Part shown: positions 9,721 to 19,345 of the stretch, in pieces | How positions within the stretch are numbered: position 1 is the first letter of the stretch | How the letters are laid out: each line of letters starts with the position of its first letter | Assembly (NCBI GenBank): GCA_963210315.1 | Contig: OY723241.1 | Location: 434,001 to 498,000, forward strand | Direction: 5' to 3' | DNA from: Rhynchopus euleeides | Taxonomy: Eukaryota > Euglenozoa > Diplonemea > Diplonemida > Diplonemidae | Length of the DNA stretch: 64,000 nucleotides | Program-made: the position numbers and the translations under genes | Notes under the pieces: model-generated | The model's database searches: none | What the model was told of the DNA's origin: nothing | Seen by the model: the letters and a program-made list of their open reading frames with translations, nothing else

Positions 9721-11127
9721 GTTTCTGTGGTGTTTTCACACCAAAAAAAAAATTCGGCCAAAATTTTTTTTCCATGCCCCCTGAGGCCCCCCAGCTCATA
9801 TTCTGGGTGATTATTCCTGCATTCCTGTCACAGCGGACACATTATTGGTGGAAAATAGGTGGCACTGACGTTGTGGTGAGGGTTGCATCAATCGCACCGG
9901 CATCAGTTGGCACACCCCCTCCGTTGTTCTCAGGAATAATGCAGTTTGACATCAGCATATTTCTGGAGTGTCGAATCTTCATCTTGCATCACTCGATGTG
10001 CACCCTTTTGAGCTGAATCCATGATACAAAGTCGCAGGTTGAAGGCCGGATCACCATGATGGGGATGGCAATGGACCCAGCGAACTCCACCAGCTCCTTC
10101 GACAGTCCTGGAAGCACCTTCTGGAAAAGTTGCACAGTTCCAGTTGCCACCTGGAGCCTACCTTTGGCCTGCCCCTCTTTGAGAGGAGCATATCTGTATT
10201 CCCTTTACTCTCCTATGGACGCCCGACTTCTCTGATCGAGAGAAGCCTACAAAAGGCGTAACCATCCTCGTCATGTATTCTTTGCCTCCAACTTTCACTT
10301 TTGCAGAACGGATCCCGATGAACTCCAAACAGGAAGTGCAGCCAGCTTCATCACGGCTGTGTTCAACAAGACAGCCAGGTGATGTTGTTGCTGTCAGAAC
10401 GATGGTTGCAGCACTCGGCTGCGCCCCACCTGGGGTTGCTCTGGCTGTTGCCAAGCTAGTGTTTGGGACAATTATTGATCACCTAGCCATTCTCTCGGCA
10501 CCCTAATGATCGTGGGTAGGCAGCAGGAACCTGCACTCTGGGGGGACGTCATCGATGAGTTTCTTTGAAGAAAGCCGGCGGCTACCGCTGGAGTTAAGGT
10601 CCGAAGGGGTCAGTACCACGGGCGCCACACCGCTCGTGTTGGGCATCGGGTTTCGGTGAAGGCGGGGGCGCTGAGAAAGCGACATGTACGTAACAAGCAA
10701 TGATCAACCATACACCAGCAAGTCAAACAGGCACCACCGTTGGATCGTTCGTGCACCCGAGTCTGTACTGTACCATCCTGAATCTTTTCTGGGTGATTGT
10801 CAACGATGAGGGCATGAGCTTGCGTCAGGGTGAGCAGAGGAACGGGTTGAGGCCAGGGTGAATGGAGGGTGAAAAGTAGCCCACTTCACCAGGAGGCGAA
10901 TTTTCGCAGAAAGCCCTGCCACACAGCTGTGTTTGCCTGATCATGCTCAAAAGGCCTGCAATAGGCTATTTCACACAGGGAATTTGTTCACCCATTTGGG
11001 ACCCCCAGGGAGCCTCAAAATTGGATTTTTTTTGCCGAAGATGGCCTCAGATGGCCCAAAACGATCAATTTTGGGTTCCAGAAAAAAAAATCGAAAAGTC
11101 TCCCCCTATATTTTGCAGGGGTTTTTG
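9721..11127. other. Gene-poor stretch between P1 and Q2
   Basis: No convincing gene. Short ORFs on both strands at 10158-10506 overlap and show no recognisable domain. 10970-11120 is AT-rich non-coding sequence leading into the Q2 palindrome. Confidence 0.4.
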
Positions 11128-11236
11128 CCGTTTTAAACCCCGTTTTAAACCCCGTTTTAAATACCGTATACGTAAATATTATGGAACGTAAATATTATGG
11201 AACGGGCCCATTTTTGGCCGGTCCGTTCCATAATAT

Positions 11237-12119
11237 TGAACGATTTTGAACGATTTTTGGCCGTGCTCGTAGCATTCCCCGTAGAGGGGGTCGCTATTTC
11301 GTGTTCTCCTGGCCGCACGGAGGCATTGCCTTACGTCGCCTCTTCCTCTTTTCCTTTGGTGGTGTGTTGGTCTGGCACAGAGGGCGGGACCGTGCTGATA
11401 TGCACAGTGACGACTCTCCCTTTTGTTTTGTGCCCGCCTCCACCGAGATTCGGCTGATGCCTCTCAGACTGGGGGCGGGCGGTCGCCGACGCTGACGCGC
11501 CTGGCGGCCTGTGGTAAGTGACGTGGGGCTGGGATGGGGGGGGGGGGGTGCTGGGAGGTCGGGCCGAAGCCCTTGTTCTCTGATGATGTTATTTGGTTCA
11601 CGCGTTCAGGTAGTCCTTCTCGCCGTGCTCCGTTACCCCTGCCTCGGCCAGGTAGCGCAGCGCCTCCTTGCAGTTGTGCAACAGCAGGTTGTGCACGTTT
11701 GTGGCTGTGAGGTGGTGTCGGGCCGACGCTGTCGCGGGGCAGCCGAAGAAGAGGTGCTTCAGTGAGACCCCAGGCGGGGGGTGGCCCGGCGCATGCTTCA
11801 GGCAGGGTTGGCAAGGTGGTTGTGCCGTGCCCGGGATGTCATGGTCGTAGACCAGGCGGTGGTGGTCGGCCCGGAGTCGGCGGATGGTGGTTTCCCCTAA
11901 GCGGGTGAGTCCCTCCATGCGGAGGTCGGGGCGTTGCAGTCGCGTCTCCCCGATTCCCGAACGGTACGCGTACACGCTGTCCGTGCGGGGCACCGTTGCG
12001 TCGTTGTAGATGTGTCGGCGGAGGACGACACGAGCCGACGCGAGGCTAACCGGTTCCATCTGCGGCCGGAAGGCACCGATTTGCGCCTGTTTGTCAGCGA
12101 GTTCGTTCCCTGCTACCCC
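11237..12119 (-). mobile_element. 5'-truncated LINE (non-LTR retrotransposon) inserted in M1
   Basis: 883 bp, flanked by AATAT duplicated at 11232-11236 and 12120-12124. Uninterrupted M copies read through this point with a single AATAT, so the borders are exact. On the minus strand it has the end of an ORF (12059-11598), a ~360-bp 3' UTR and a short tail built of ATCGTTCAAA units instead of poly-A. The same 3' UTR and tail recur at 57951-58214. Confidence 0.8.
11598..12059 (-). pseudogene. C-terminal end of a LINE ORF2-type protein
   Basis: 153 codons, 5' truncated. The sequence has the shape of the post-RT/RNase H end of non-LTR retrotransposon proteins: regularly spaced Arg/Leu (LGETTIRRLRADHHRLVY), then a zinc-binding pattern CQPC ... 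LKHLFFGCPATASARHHL, resembling the CX2C ... HX4C found in the C-terminal region of many LINE polyproteins. No reverse transcriptase or endonuclease part is present, as expected from the truncated insertion. The frame ends at a normal stop before the 3' UTR. Confidence 0.6.
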
Positions 12120-12469
12120 AATATTTACGTTCCATAATATTTACAGGGCCAGTTGGGGACTCGGTGGTGAGGACGGCTTGCGTCAGGAATCGCGCGAAAA
12201 GTGCACGAGTAGGTCCCGTCAGGGACTCTGCATGCCGTCCGATCACCTGGTCCAAGTCCCCGAGTCGCAGAAAGCCCTGTAAATATTATGGAACGAAAAA
12301 AATCTGGAACGCCAACCCACCAGCGTTCCAAAATATTTACGTTCCATAATATTTACGTTCCAAAATATTTACGTATACGGTAATTTAAAACGGCGTTTTA
12401 AACTTTAAAACGTTTAAAACGTTTAAAATGTTTAAAACTCGGTTTCTAACAACACTGCGGCCCCCAAAG

Positions 12470-12640
12470 ACTGGTTTTTCATTATTTTGCTTGCAGCATT
12501 TGTCGGGACGCAGACCCCCTCCTCTTTGTGTACACCACTCCCCGGTCTGATGAAGTGGTGTGAGTGGGGACCTCACGATCCATCTCAAGGGCACAGAAAG
12601 TTTCCCCGGTTGGCTACGCCGAAAAGAAATACAGAGCACA
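12470..12640. repeat. Dispersed structured repeat R2, copy 1
   Basis: Contains CACCACTCCCCGGTCTGATG followed by AAGTGGTGTGAGTGGGG, so CACCACT pairs with AGTGGTG, and ends in a segment close to CAGTTGGCTACGCCGAA. Other copies: 17155-17290, 35525-35709 and 49688-49893. SINE-like or MITE-like; no RNA polymerase III box could be confirmed. Confidence 0.55.
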
Positions 12641-14532
12641 GCAAACATTGAATAGCTTTGAGCCCTCTAATCGGTCAGCTCTCCACAGCCACTGCTTGTT
12701 GTTCAAACAGGCTCTGCAGCTGTGGGCTCGCTTCAAACGACATGAGGGGCGGGTGGTGGAGGGAGGGGGGGGCGGGAGCAATGGAGTGGAAGTATATCCC
12801 GGGAGGGGCGGGGAATAATGCGGAAGAGCGGCTGCTCCGGCATAAAATGCCCACACGCGGCACCGGGGGGGGGGGGGGGGGTGTGAGGTGGCATGCAATG
12901 TTGTGCACCAACCAATGAACTTGAACCATGCCGCCTTTCGGGAGGGTAGACCACCACCCGAAGAAGTCTAGAAGTATCGGAACTCGAAATTGGTTTTCGT
13001 GATATTTTCTCTGAAAATCAAGAGCGATTCGCCGGTCAACAAGAACTCGGAAATCGTGAAACAGCCATGCACTCATGGGGTGGGGGGTGGGGTGGGGGTA
13101 GGGTAGGGTGGGGTGGGGTGGGGTGTGTTGTGGTTATACCCCCCCCCCCCCCATTCCTTCGTTTGAATTTGTGTTTGCACATCAACTGGCAGATGTAACA
13201 GTGCTCTCGGAGGCTCCTCCCATTTGCGGGTACAGCACGATTCATGCAGACTGCACCGTGGCCTGCACGGTGGACTCCCGAATGGGTTGTCTGCTGATTT
13301 CCCGAGGGGAACCCAAAAAAAGCGGGTCCCCTTGACTTCCCGAAAAGTGAACTGCTGCGTCTCCACGGGCAGACTCGTGGGGGGGGGGGGGGGGGGGCGC
13401 GGGGCAAAACCGAACGAGAAAGCAGTACCTCTCGCGTGCCGCCCTGCTGCTGGTGGCGCTTGCGCTCCGGCTGGATCATTAGGGGAAAGCAGCACGCCAG
13501 CGGCACACTATCGAGGCTCTTGAGAGAGAGAGGGCTGGTGGGTAAGTTCTGTGGGGTGGGGTGTTTTGGAAAGCTGTTTGGAGAAGTTAGAAAGACAATA
13601 CGCCGAGCGCGCGCGGCGGCGCGCGCGCATCCCCACCCCCACGGACACCTCTCCTCCCCAAGTGATAATGCTAAAAATTTGGTAGACAGGGCAGACAGGG
13701 AAAGACAAGAGCCAGGCGTACGCAAGTCTTTAGTCAAAAGCAGGCGCAAGGAAGGCGGGACGCACACATGCACGCACAGAGAGAGGACAGCACCCGCCCC
13801 TTCGGAGTCTTCGGAATCGTTCGGTCTTATAGGAAGGGGTTCCATGCGCAACCCCTGCCCCACCCGCTCAAACCGCCCAAACCACTCGAGCGGTCTGGCA
13901 CACACTCTGCGCTCTTCGGTGGGAAACACTCTGTTCAGAAACAGTAAGACACTCAGAACACTAGATCTGAACTACGTTTCGTCGGGCGCGGACTCGTGTC
14001 TCAAGGCCCTGTGAGGTGGGCATGAAGGCCGTGCGATTTCTTTTTATACGTTCGTGACGCTTCGCTTCGCTTCAAAAAAAATCAAAACCTGCTTGTGTTT
14101 TGGCGCTGGTTTTGCGACACCTATGCGGTGCACCGTTGAATACATGCGATGGCATGAGAGGAAAGTCTTTCAGCCTGCCACCCCCCTTGCTGCACAAGGC
14201 GGCGGGGGACGGCAGCGCCAGGCGAGGGACGGCTGCGGCAGCGGCAGTGGTGGAGATGGTGCTTCTTGTGAAATGTGCCGAAGCCTTCCTCCTGGTGGCC
14301 ACGCTCGCGCACGCAACCCCTCTCGCTGTTTCCTGGAGTGCAGACGTCAGCTGACTGGACGCACAGTTGGTAAATACTTCAATTCCGTTGAAAGGGAAAG
14401 CGGCGGCTGGGTCCAACAGGCCTCAGTGACCAACCTGTGCCAGTGTGACGCCTCAGCATCGGGAAGCTCGCCCGTTATCTGCATGTAAGATCGATAAGCC
14501 CCCCCCCCCCCCCCCCGGTGGTTTTGTGGGCA
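12641..14532. other. Gene-poor stretch rich in homopolymers
   Basis: No supported gene. G-runs at 12865-12880 and 13378-13397, C-run at 13139-13152, GGGGT simple repeat at 13078-13125, and an alternating CG block near 13610-13628. The long minus-strand ORF over 13036-13929 is low-complexity and has no domain. 13960-14075 shows partial similarity to repeat R1 (CTCAAGGCCCTGTGAGGTGG). Confidence 0.4.
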
Positions 14533-15990
14533 GGCATGTCGCTAAGCGTCGACCGTCGACCCAGTGATTTTGGGTTTCCCCCCCCATAAAAAAGCGTCGA
14601 CCCAGCGTCGACCCAGTGGACTGGGTTGACGCTTGGTCGAGGCTTGGAGCGTCGACCCAGTGGACCAACTGGGTTGCCATTCAAGCCTGGACCAAGCGTC
14701 AACCCATTTATTACACTGGGTCGACGCTCACCAAGCGTCGACCAAGCGTCAACCCACTTTCACTGGGTCGACGTCGAAGAGAGTATGGGTTTGCAGGAAC
14801 AGATGCTCACTACCGTGGCCTCCGGCGGCTGGGGGGCTCTGCCCCCCAGACCCCCCATCTCGCGTGCCCGTCTCGTAACCAAGTCCTTGCGCTTTGACGG
14901 CCGTGGCATATCAGGGGGCAGCGTCGAAATCATGGTCCCGAAAGCCATTTTTTGGTTTCCTCCGGCACCCGACGGCGCGAGCGGGAGAGGAACCACGGAA
15001 GGAACCCAGCGCCTCACACCGTGCCCACCTAGTGGTCCACCGGTGGGAAAATTTGGCAACAACACGAGCGCGCGCGAAGCGCGCGCGAGAAAAATTGACC
15101 CCTAGTGTTTTCCCCCCTGATCCCCCCCCCCCAAAACAGGAGCGTCAACCCACAGGCATGTCGCTAAGCGTCGACCGTCGACCCAGTGATTTTGGGTTTC
15201 CCCCCCCATAAAAAAGCGTCGACCCAGCGTCGACCCAGTGGACTGGGTTGACGCTTGGTCGAGGCTTGGAGCGTCGACCCAGTGGACCAACTGGGTTGCC
15301 ATTCAAGCCTGGACCAAGCGTCAACCCATTTATTACACTAGGTCGACGCTAACCTGGCGTTGACCCGGTTCCACTGGGTCGACGCTCACCAAGCGCGGAC
15401 CAAGCGTCAACCCACTTTCACTGGGTCGACGTCGAAGAGAGTATGGTTTTGCAGGAACAGATGATCACTACCGTGGCCTCCGGCGGCTGGGGGGCTCCGC
15501 CCCCCAGACCCCCCTGTGGCGTATGTCTCGTACTCAAGTCATTCGATTCCCACCGGGTCAGGGAATCCAACCACTCCAGTCGCCTCAGGGGGACGCAGCC
15601 AACTCACACAGAATCTGTACGCCCACAATGAACAGATGTTCACTACCGTGGCCTCCGGCGGCTGGGGGGCTCTGCCCCCCAGACCCCCCATCTCGCGTGC
15701 CCGTCTAGTAACCAAGTCCTTGCGCTTTGACGGCCGTGGCATATCAGGGGGCAGCGTCGAAATTATGGTCCCGAAAGTCATTTTTTGGTTTCCTCCGACA
15801 CCCGACGGCGCGAGCGGGAGAGGAACCACGGAAGGAACCCAGCGCCTCACACCGTGCCCACCTAGTGGTCCACCGATGGGAAAATTTGGCAACAACACGA
15901 GCGCGCGCGAAGCGCGCGCGAGAAAAATTGACCCCTAGTGGTTTCCCCCCTGATCCCCCCCCCAAAACAGGAGCGTCAACCCACCAAATC
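14533..15990. repeat. Tandem duplication of a GTCGAC-rich repeat block
   Basis: Unit 1 is 14533-15156 and unit 2 is 15157-15990. Each begins GCATGTCGCTAAGCGTCGAC, continues through many imperfect palindromic units around GCGTCGACCCAG, then a hairpin block (CCTCCGGCGGCTGGGGGGCT / GCCCCCCAGACCCCC) and a GCGCGCGAAGCGCGCGC palindrome, and ends near AAAATTGACCCCTAGTG. Unit 2 carries ~190 extra bp (about 15447-15634) that recur inverted at 61777-62010. Non-coding despite several open frames. Confidence 0.8.
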
Positions 15991-16064
15991 TCCAAAATCG
16001 AAAAGTTAGCGACAGGCCTGGTCAACCCACCAAATCTCCAAAATCGAAAAGTTAGCGACAGGCC
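15977..16064. repeat. Two perfect 44-bp tandem units
   Basis: GTCAACCCACCAAATCTCCA ... GACAGGCCTG occurs twice back to back, directly after the GTCGAC-rich block. Confidence 0.85.
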
Positions 16065-17683
16065 TGTTTTGTGGGGTGCACGTGGAGGAGAACTCCAAAC
16101 GTGGCATAACAACACCCCCAACAATCCCGATGAGGCGATTGATTTTCAGTTTCATACCACAGCAGGGGGCATCCTGGCAGTGTCAAAAAGAATGGCTGCA
16201 TATTTGCTCTTCCCCTTTCTTGCACCAATATTCTCAATCCCGTGGTGTTCCTTCCCCTGGCTGAAAAGTCATAGCCAGGCGGTTTTTTTTTTGCGCGACC
16301 TGTGTTGCCAGTTTTTGTTTTGTTTTAGTTTTGATTTGCTTGCTTTGTTTTGGGGCGGTGGCCTGTATGGTTTTCGTTTTTGGGTTGCCTTCTGGACAAT
16401 CGCTTCTCGGTAAAATGCCACACACGTACATCAGTCTGTTGTGTTGGAGTGTAGAACGCACGCGTAGAAGACCACATGACATAGATTCAGACAATTTAGC
16501 TTTCAGCAGACACCACTCTCTAATTTTTCTTCGTTCACTCGGGGTGCTGAATCGTATTTTTTTTGAACGCCGTGTATCCTGGTACGTCAATCGGACAAAG
16601 CCAATGGGCTTCCAGACCAGAACAGTCACCATGATTTGTGATGAGGTTCCAGACGGACAGTCAATGTGTCTCACGCACATATCATTTAGAAATCTCTTTC
16701 TACATTACTGGATCAGCGATCCGGGGTTGGTTGGGCAAGGGAACTGCGCATCGCGCAGCACAGAAACAGTTTTGACAGCCAGATGCCAACGTAGGGCGGG
16801 TCGGGACGGCGGACTTCAGCAGGGAAACTGAATAACATCCGATGACCCCGCAAAAAAGTGCTCACACACTTTGTTCTCCTCGGCTGCCTTCAGTTGTTAT
16901 TTCTATATTTTGTTGCGTTGAACCTTCCACCCGAGCACTCCTGTTGGAGATTTGAGTGAGGAGCACAACGGCACGCAAGCGACACTCTCTGCCACATCGA
17001 ACTCATATAAAACACGAAGGAACGTGCCTGAGGCGCCACAAGATGTGTCCGCATATTTACGAGAAATCCAAGAAAGTGAACACTACTACTGTCACTAGAC
17101 CCACCCCCTCCTCCACCCGAGCCCATGCTCATAACCGTGGAAAACCAGGAAAAGCTGGCGCCGCTGGATCGTGACTTTCGTGCACACTACACTTTGTGGC
17201 ACATCACTCCGTCTGATGAACGCACAGAAAGATAACCCTCAGTTGGCTCCGCCGAGCATTCAAAACAAAATAAACCCTGCTGACCGGCACACAGAAACTT
17301 ACTTGCAGTGATCAGCCACATTCGCGGAGATTTGTGGAGCAAGCACGGGTTTTTCGATCGAATTCCACTTGATTGAGTGAACTGAAAAGCTTTGCTGATA
17401 AAGCTAACGAGAGAGCAAGGGAAGTGTATGCGTGTCACCTGCAGCCATCCCCACCCCACACCCCCCTCCCCCCCTGCGTTGATTTAAGTTATACCGCGCG
17501 CGGAACCAAAAATGCACCCAGCTTTTTTTTTCGCCGCGCTTATTTTTTTATGCAAACAACACTCGACACCCCCCACCCCCCCCTCTGACACAAACAAATC
17601 ATCGAATCAGGGGCGTTCGGCAGGGAGGGCTTACTCTTTGCGAGGGCGCCACTATGGCACACACCGACAGCTACTACCCCCCA
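16065..17683. other. Gene-poor stretch, includes an R2 copy
   Basis: No supported gene. 17155-17290 is a copy of repeat R2 (CCGTCTGATGAACGCACAGA ... AGTTGGCTCCGCCGAGC). The rest has AT-rich patches with scattered short ORFs. The final bases form the 3' flank of the gene ending at 17684. Confidence 0.4.
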
Positions 17684-19345
17684 TCACAGGACCCTACCGA
17701 CACGCCTGTCAACACCCCTCGGCGGGCTGTACGACCTATACATGTCTGCTGCCTCCTCATCATCCGTCGTCTGTGTATACATCGAGCAGAAGCAGAGGAA
17801 GATCAGCCCGATGAAGGCGAACTGAACACCCACCATCGCCTTCACAGAGGAGTAGATCGACCCGCAGACCTGCTCTGTCGAATCGGAGAGGTTGTAGAAC
17901 TGGACGATGATCCAGATGAAGCACCAGAGGAATAGGAGCAGCGACACGGCTAGCGCGGGGCGGGCGGTGTATCGGGAGTGTGGCTTGTGGGGGGGATCAC
18001 CCGGCTTGCCATCCCCTGCGGCCCGCATGAGGTGCCGCGTGCACATCGATGACGACGCGATGGTCAGCGCGGCAAAGGCGAGGAGGAGGAAGCAGTTCAG
18101 CAGCATCCAGGCCGACATGGCCTGCCTGTTGCAGTCCTCCTTAAGCTCCGACGTCACCCAGAGGATGAAGCACAGCACCGACAGCACGAAGGTCAGCGCG
18201 GCGCGCACCAGCGACAGCCTCACGCTGGCCCACCCTGGCGATGTTTTCCTCCGCCTCCGCCTCCTGTCGTAGGAAGGGTGCATCGCGGAGCGCGCTGGGG
18301 GGTCCCTGTTGAGGGCGCTGTCGCCGTAGACCCTGCTGCCCCGCCTGTCCCCCATGCCGCCCGACGTGGCCCCGCCCCCCTCGGCCTCCTCGGAGCTGGA
18401 GGAGGTGACGTAGTTCCCCATCCCGTCGAAGCCCTGCGCCTCGCGCTCCATTTTCCGGCGCCGCCGCTTCGCCTCCATCCGCTTCGCCCTCGCGTCGCGC
18501 TGCCGCGCCGTCAAGGGGTGTTTCCGGATCCGCTTCGGCTGGATGATCAGGACGTGCCCCACACACCCAGTGGGGTTGAGCGCCGCCCCCCGCAGCGACG
18601 GCCTCCGCCTCCCCAGTGCGCGCGTGATGTCCGCAAAGCTTGCGATGGGGTCCTCGTCGATCTGATGGATCACGTCGCCCTTCTTCAGACCCCCTTTGTG
18701 CGCAGGGCTGCCCCGGTTCACAGCGGTGACCCGATTTGCCTCCAGCACCGCGCCGAGCGGCTCGTTGTGCCGCTCCAACCGGATGTAGATCTCCTCGAGG
18801 CGGGGCTTGTGGGCCGCCCTGGCGGGTCGCGTGGGGCGACCGGAGGCGCTGCGTCGGAGGGACCCGACGTCGTTGTCACTCGGCACCTCCTCGTGGACTT
18901 CGTCCATCGCGATGTCAGGCGCATCGCGCACCCCCTGTAGGAAGGCTTCACGGAGCTCGGGGTCCTCCAGAGCTGCAACGCTCTGCGGCACGTCTGGGGG
19001 TGCCACGTCCCGCTGCGACACGGTTGCAAATTTGAAACTCCTCTTTGGAGACCCGAGAGATGGGTGGGGCGGGACACCCTGCTGCTGCTGCTGCGACTGC
19101 GACAGCGACAGCGACTGGCTTCTGCTGAACTGCGTCGCATCCGGATATGCAGGCGCGGCATCGCCGAGTCGGAATGTTGCGGTGGGATGTGCAGCCTGGG
19201 CATTCTCGGGTGCCCCGAGATTCGGCGCGCCCCCCTGCTGCGGCTGAGGCTGAGGCTGCGGAGGTGGTGGGGCGCCTAGCCCAGAGCCCCAGGCAACAGA
19301 GGCGCCACCCGGTGCATCAGACCCCAACGGTTGCCGCGATACCAT
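17684..19345 (-). CDS. PDZ-domain protein with four C-terminal transmembrane segments
   Basis: 553 residues from Met at 19345 (the frame is open upstream, but that stretch is low-complexity and this Met begins plausible coding sequence). Residues ~20-100 are Pro/Gln/Ser-rich. Residues ~185-272 look like a PDZ domain: LGAVLEANRVTAVNRGSPAH, then KGGLKKGDVIHQID and a closing strand VGHVLIIQ; the carboxylate-binding loop is PLGAVL. A very basic linker follows (KRMEAKRRRRK, YDRRRRRRK). Four hydrophobic segments lie at about 380-397, 412-430, 464-482 and 503-521, the last with the C-terminal tail, so N- and C-termini are probably both cytosolic. No intron was needed. Likely a membrane scaffold; the partner is unknown and no named family was recognised. 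Confidence 0.75.
   Translation of the reverse strand: MVSRQPLGSDAPGGASVAWGSGLGAPPPPQPQPQPQQGGAPNLGAPENAQAAHPTATFRLGDAAPAYPDATQFSRSQSLSLSQSQQQQQGVPPHPSLGSPKRSFKFATVSQRDVAPPDVPQSVAALEDPELREAFLQGVRDAPDIAMDEVHEEVPSDNDVGSLRRSASGRPTRPARAAHKPRLEEIYIRLERHNEPLGAVLEANRVTAVNRGSPAHKGGLKKGDVIHQIDEDPIASFADITRALGRRRPSLRGAALNPTGCVGHVLIIQPKRIRKHPLTARQRDARAKRMEAKRRRRKMEREAQGFDGMGNYVTSSSSEEAEGGGATSGGMGDRRGSRVYGDSALNRDPPARSAMHPSYDRRRRRRKTSPGWASVRLSLVRAALTFVLSVLCFILWVTSELKEDCNRQAMSAWMLLNCFLLLAFAALTIASSSMCTRHLMRAAGDGKPGDPPHKPHSRYTARPALAVSLLLFLWCFIWIIVQFYNLSDSTEQVCGSIYSSVKAMVGVQFAFIGLIFLCFCSMYTQTTDDEEAADMYRSYSPPRGVDRRVGRVL

Larger units (their letters stand above)
11164..12380. mobile_element. M1: TA-flanked MITE of family M, interrupted by a LINE fragment
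   Basis: Ends CCGTATACGTAAATATTATG and its inverse, flanked by TA at 11162-11163 and 12381-12382. Without the LINE insertion it would be about 330 bp, like the other M copies. All copies share a ~130-bp non-palindromic core (CTCGGTGGTGAGGACGGC ... GAAAGCCCTG). Short ORFs across this core recur in every copy but are only shadows of the repeat. Confidence 0.85.
11128..12445. repeat. AT-rich palindromic repeat Q2, split by MITE M1
   Basis: The left part 11128-11161 (CCGTTTTAAACCCCGTTTTA...) and right part 12383-12445 (TTTAAAACGGCGTTTTAAAC...) are the same GTTTTAAAC family as Q1, in opposite orientation. The TA at the centre is occupied by M1. Confidence 0.6.

Noticed and set aside
13036..13929. 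297-codon minus-strand ORF
   Set aside because: Crosses C- and G-runs and simple repeats; low complexity with no domain or splice support.
18278..18940. 220-codon plus-strand ORF
   Set aside because: Antisense of the PDZ-region coding sequence.
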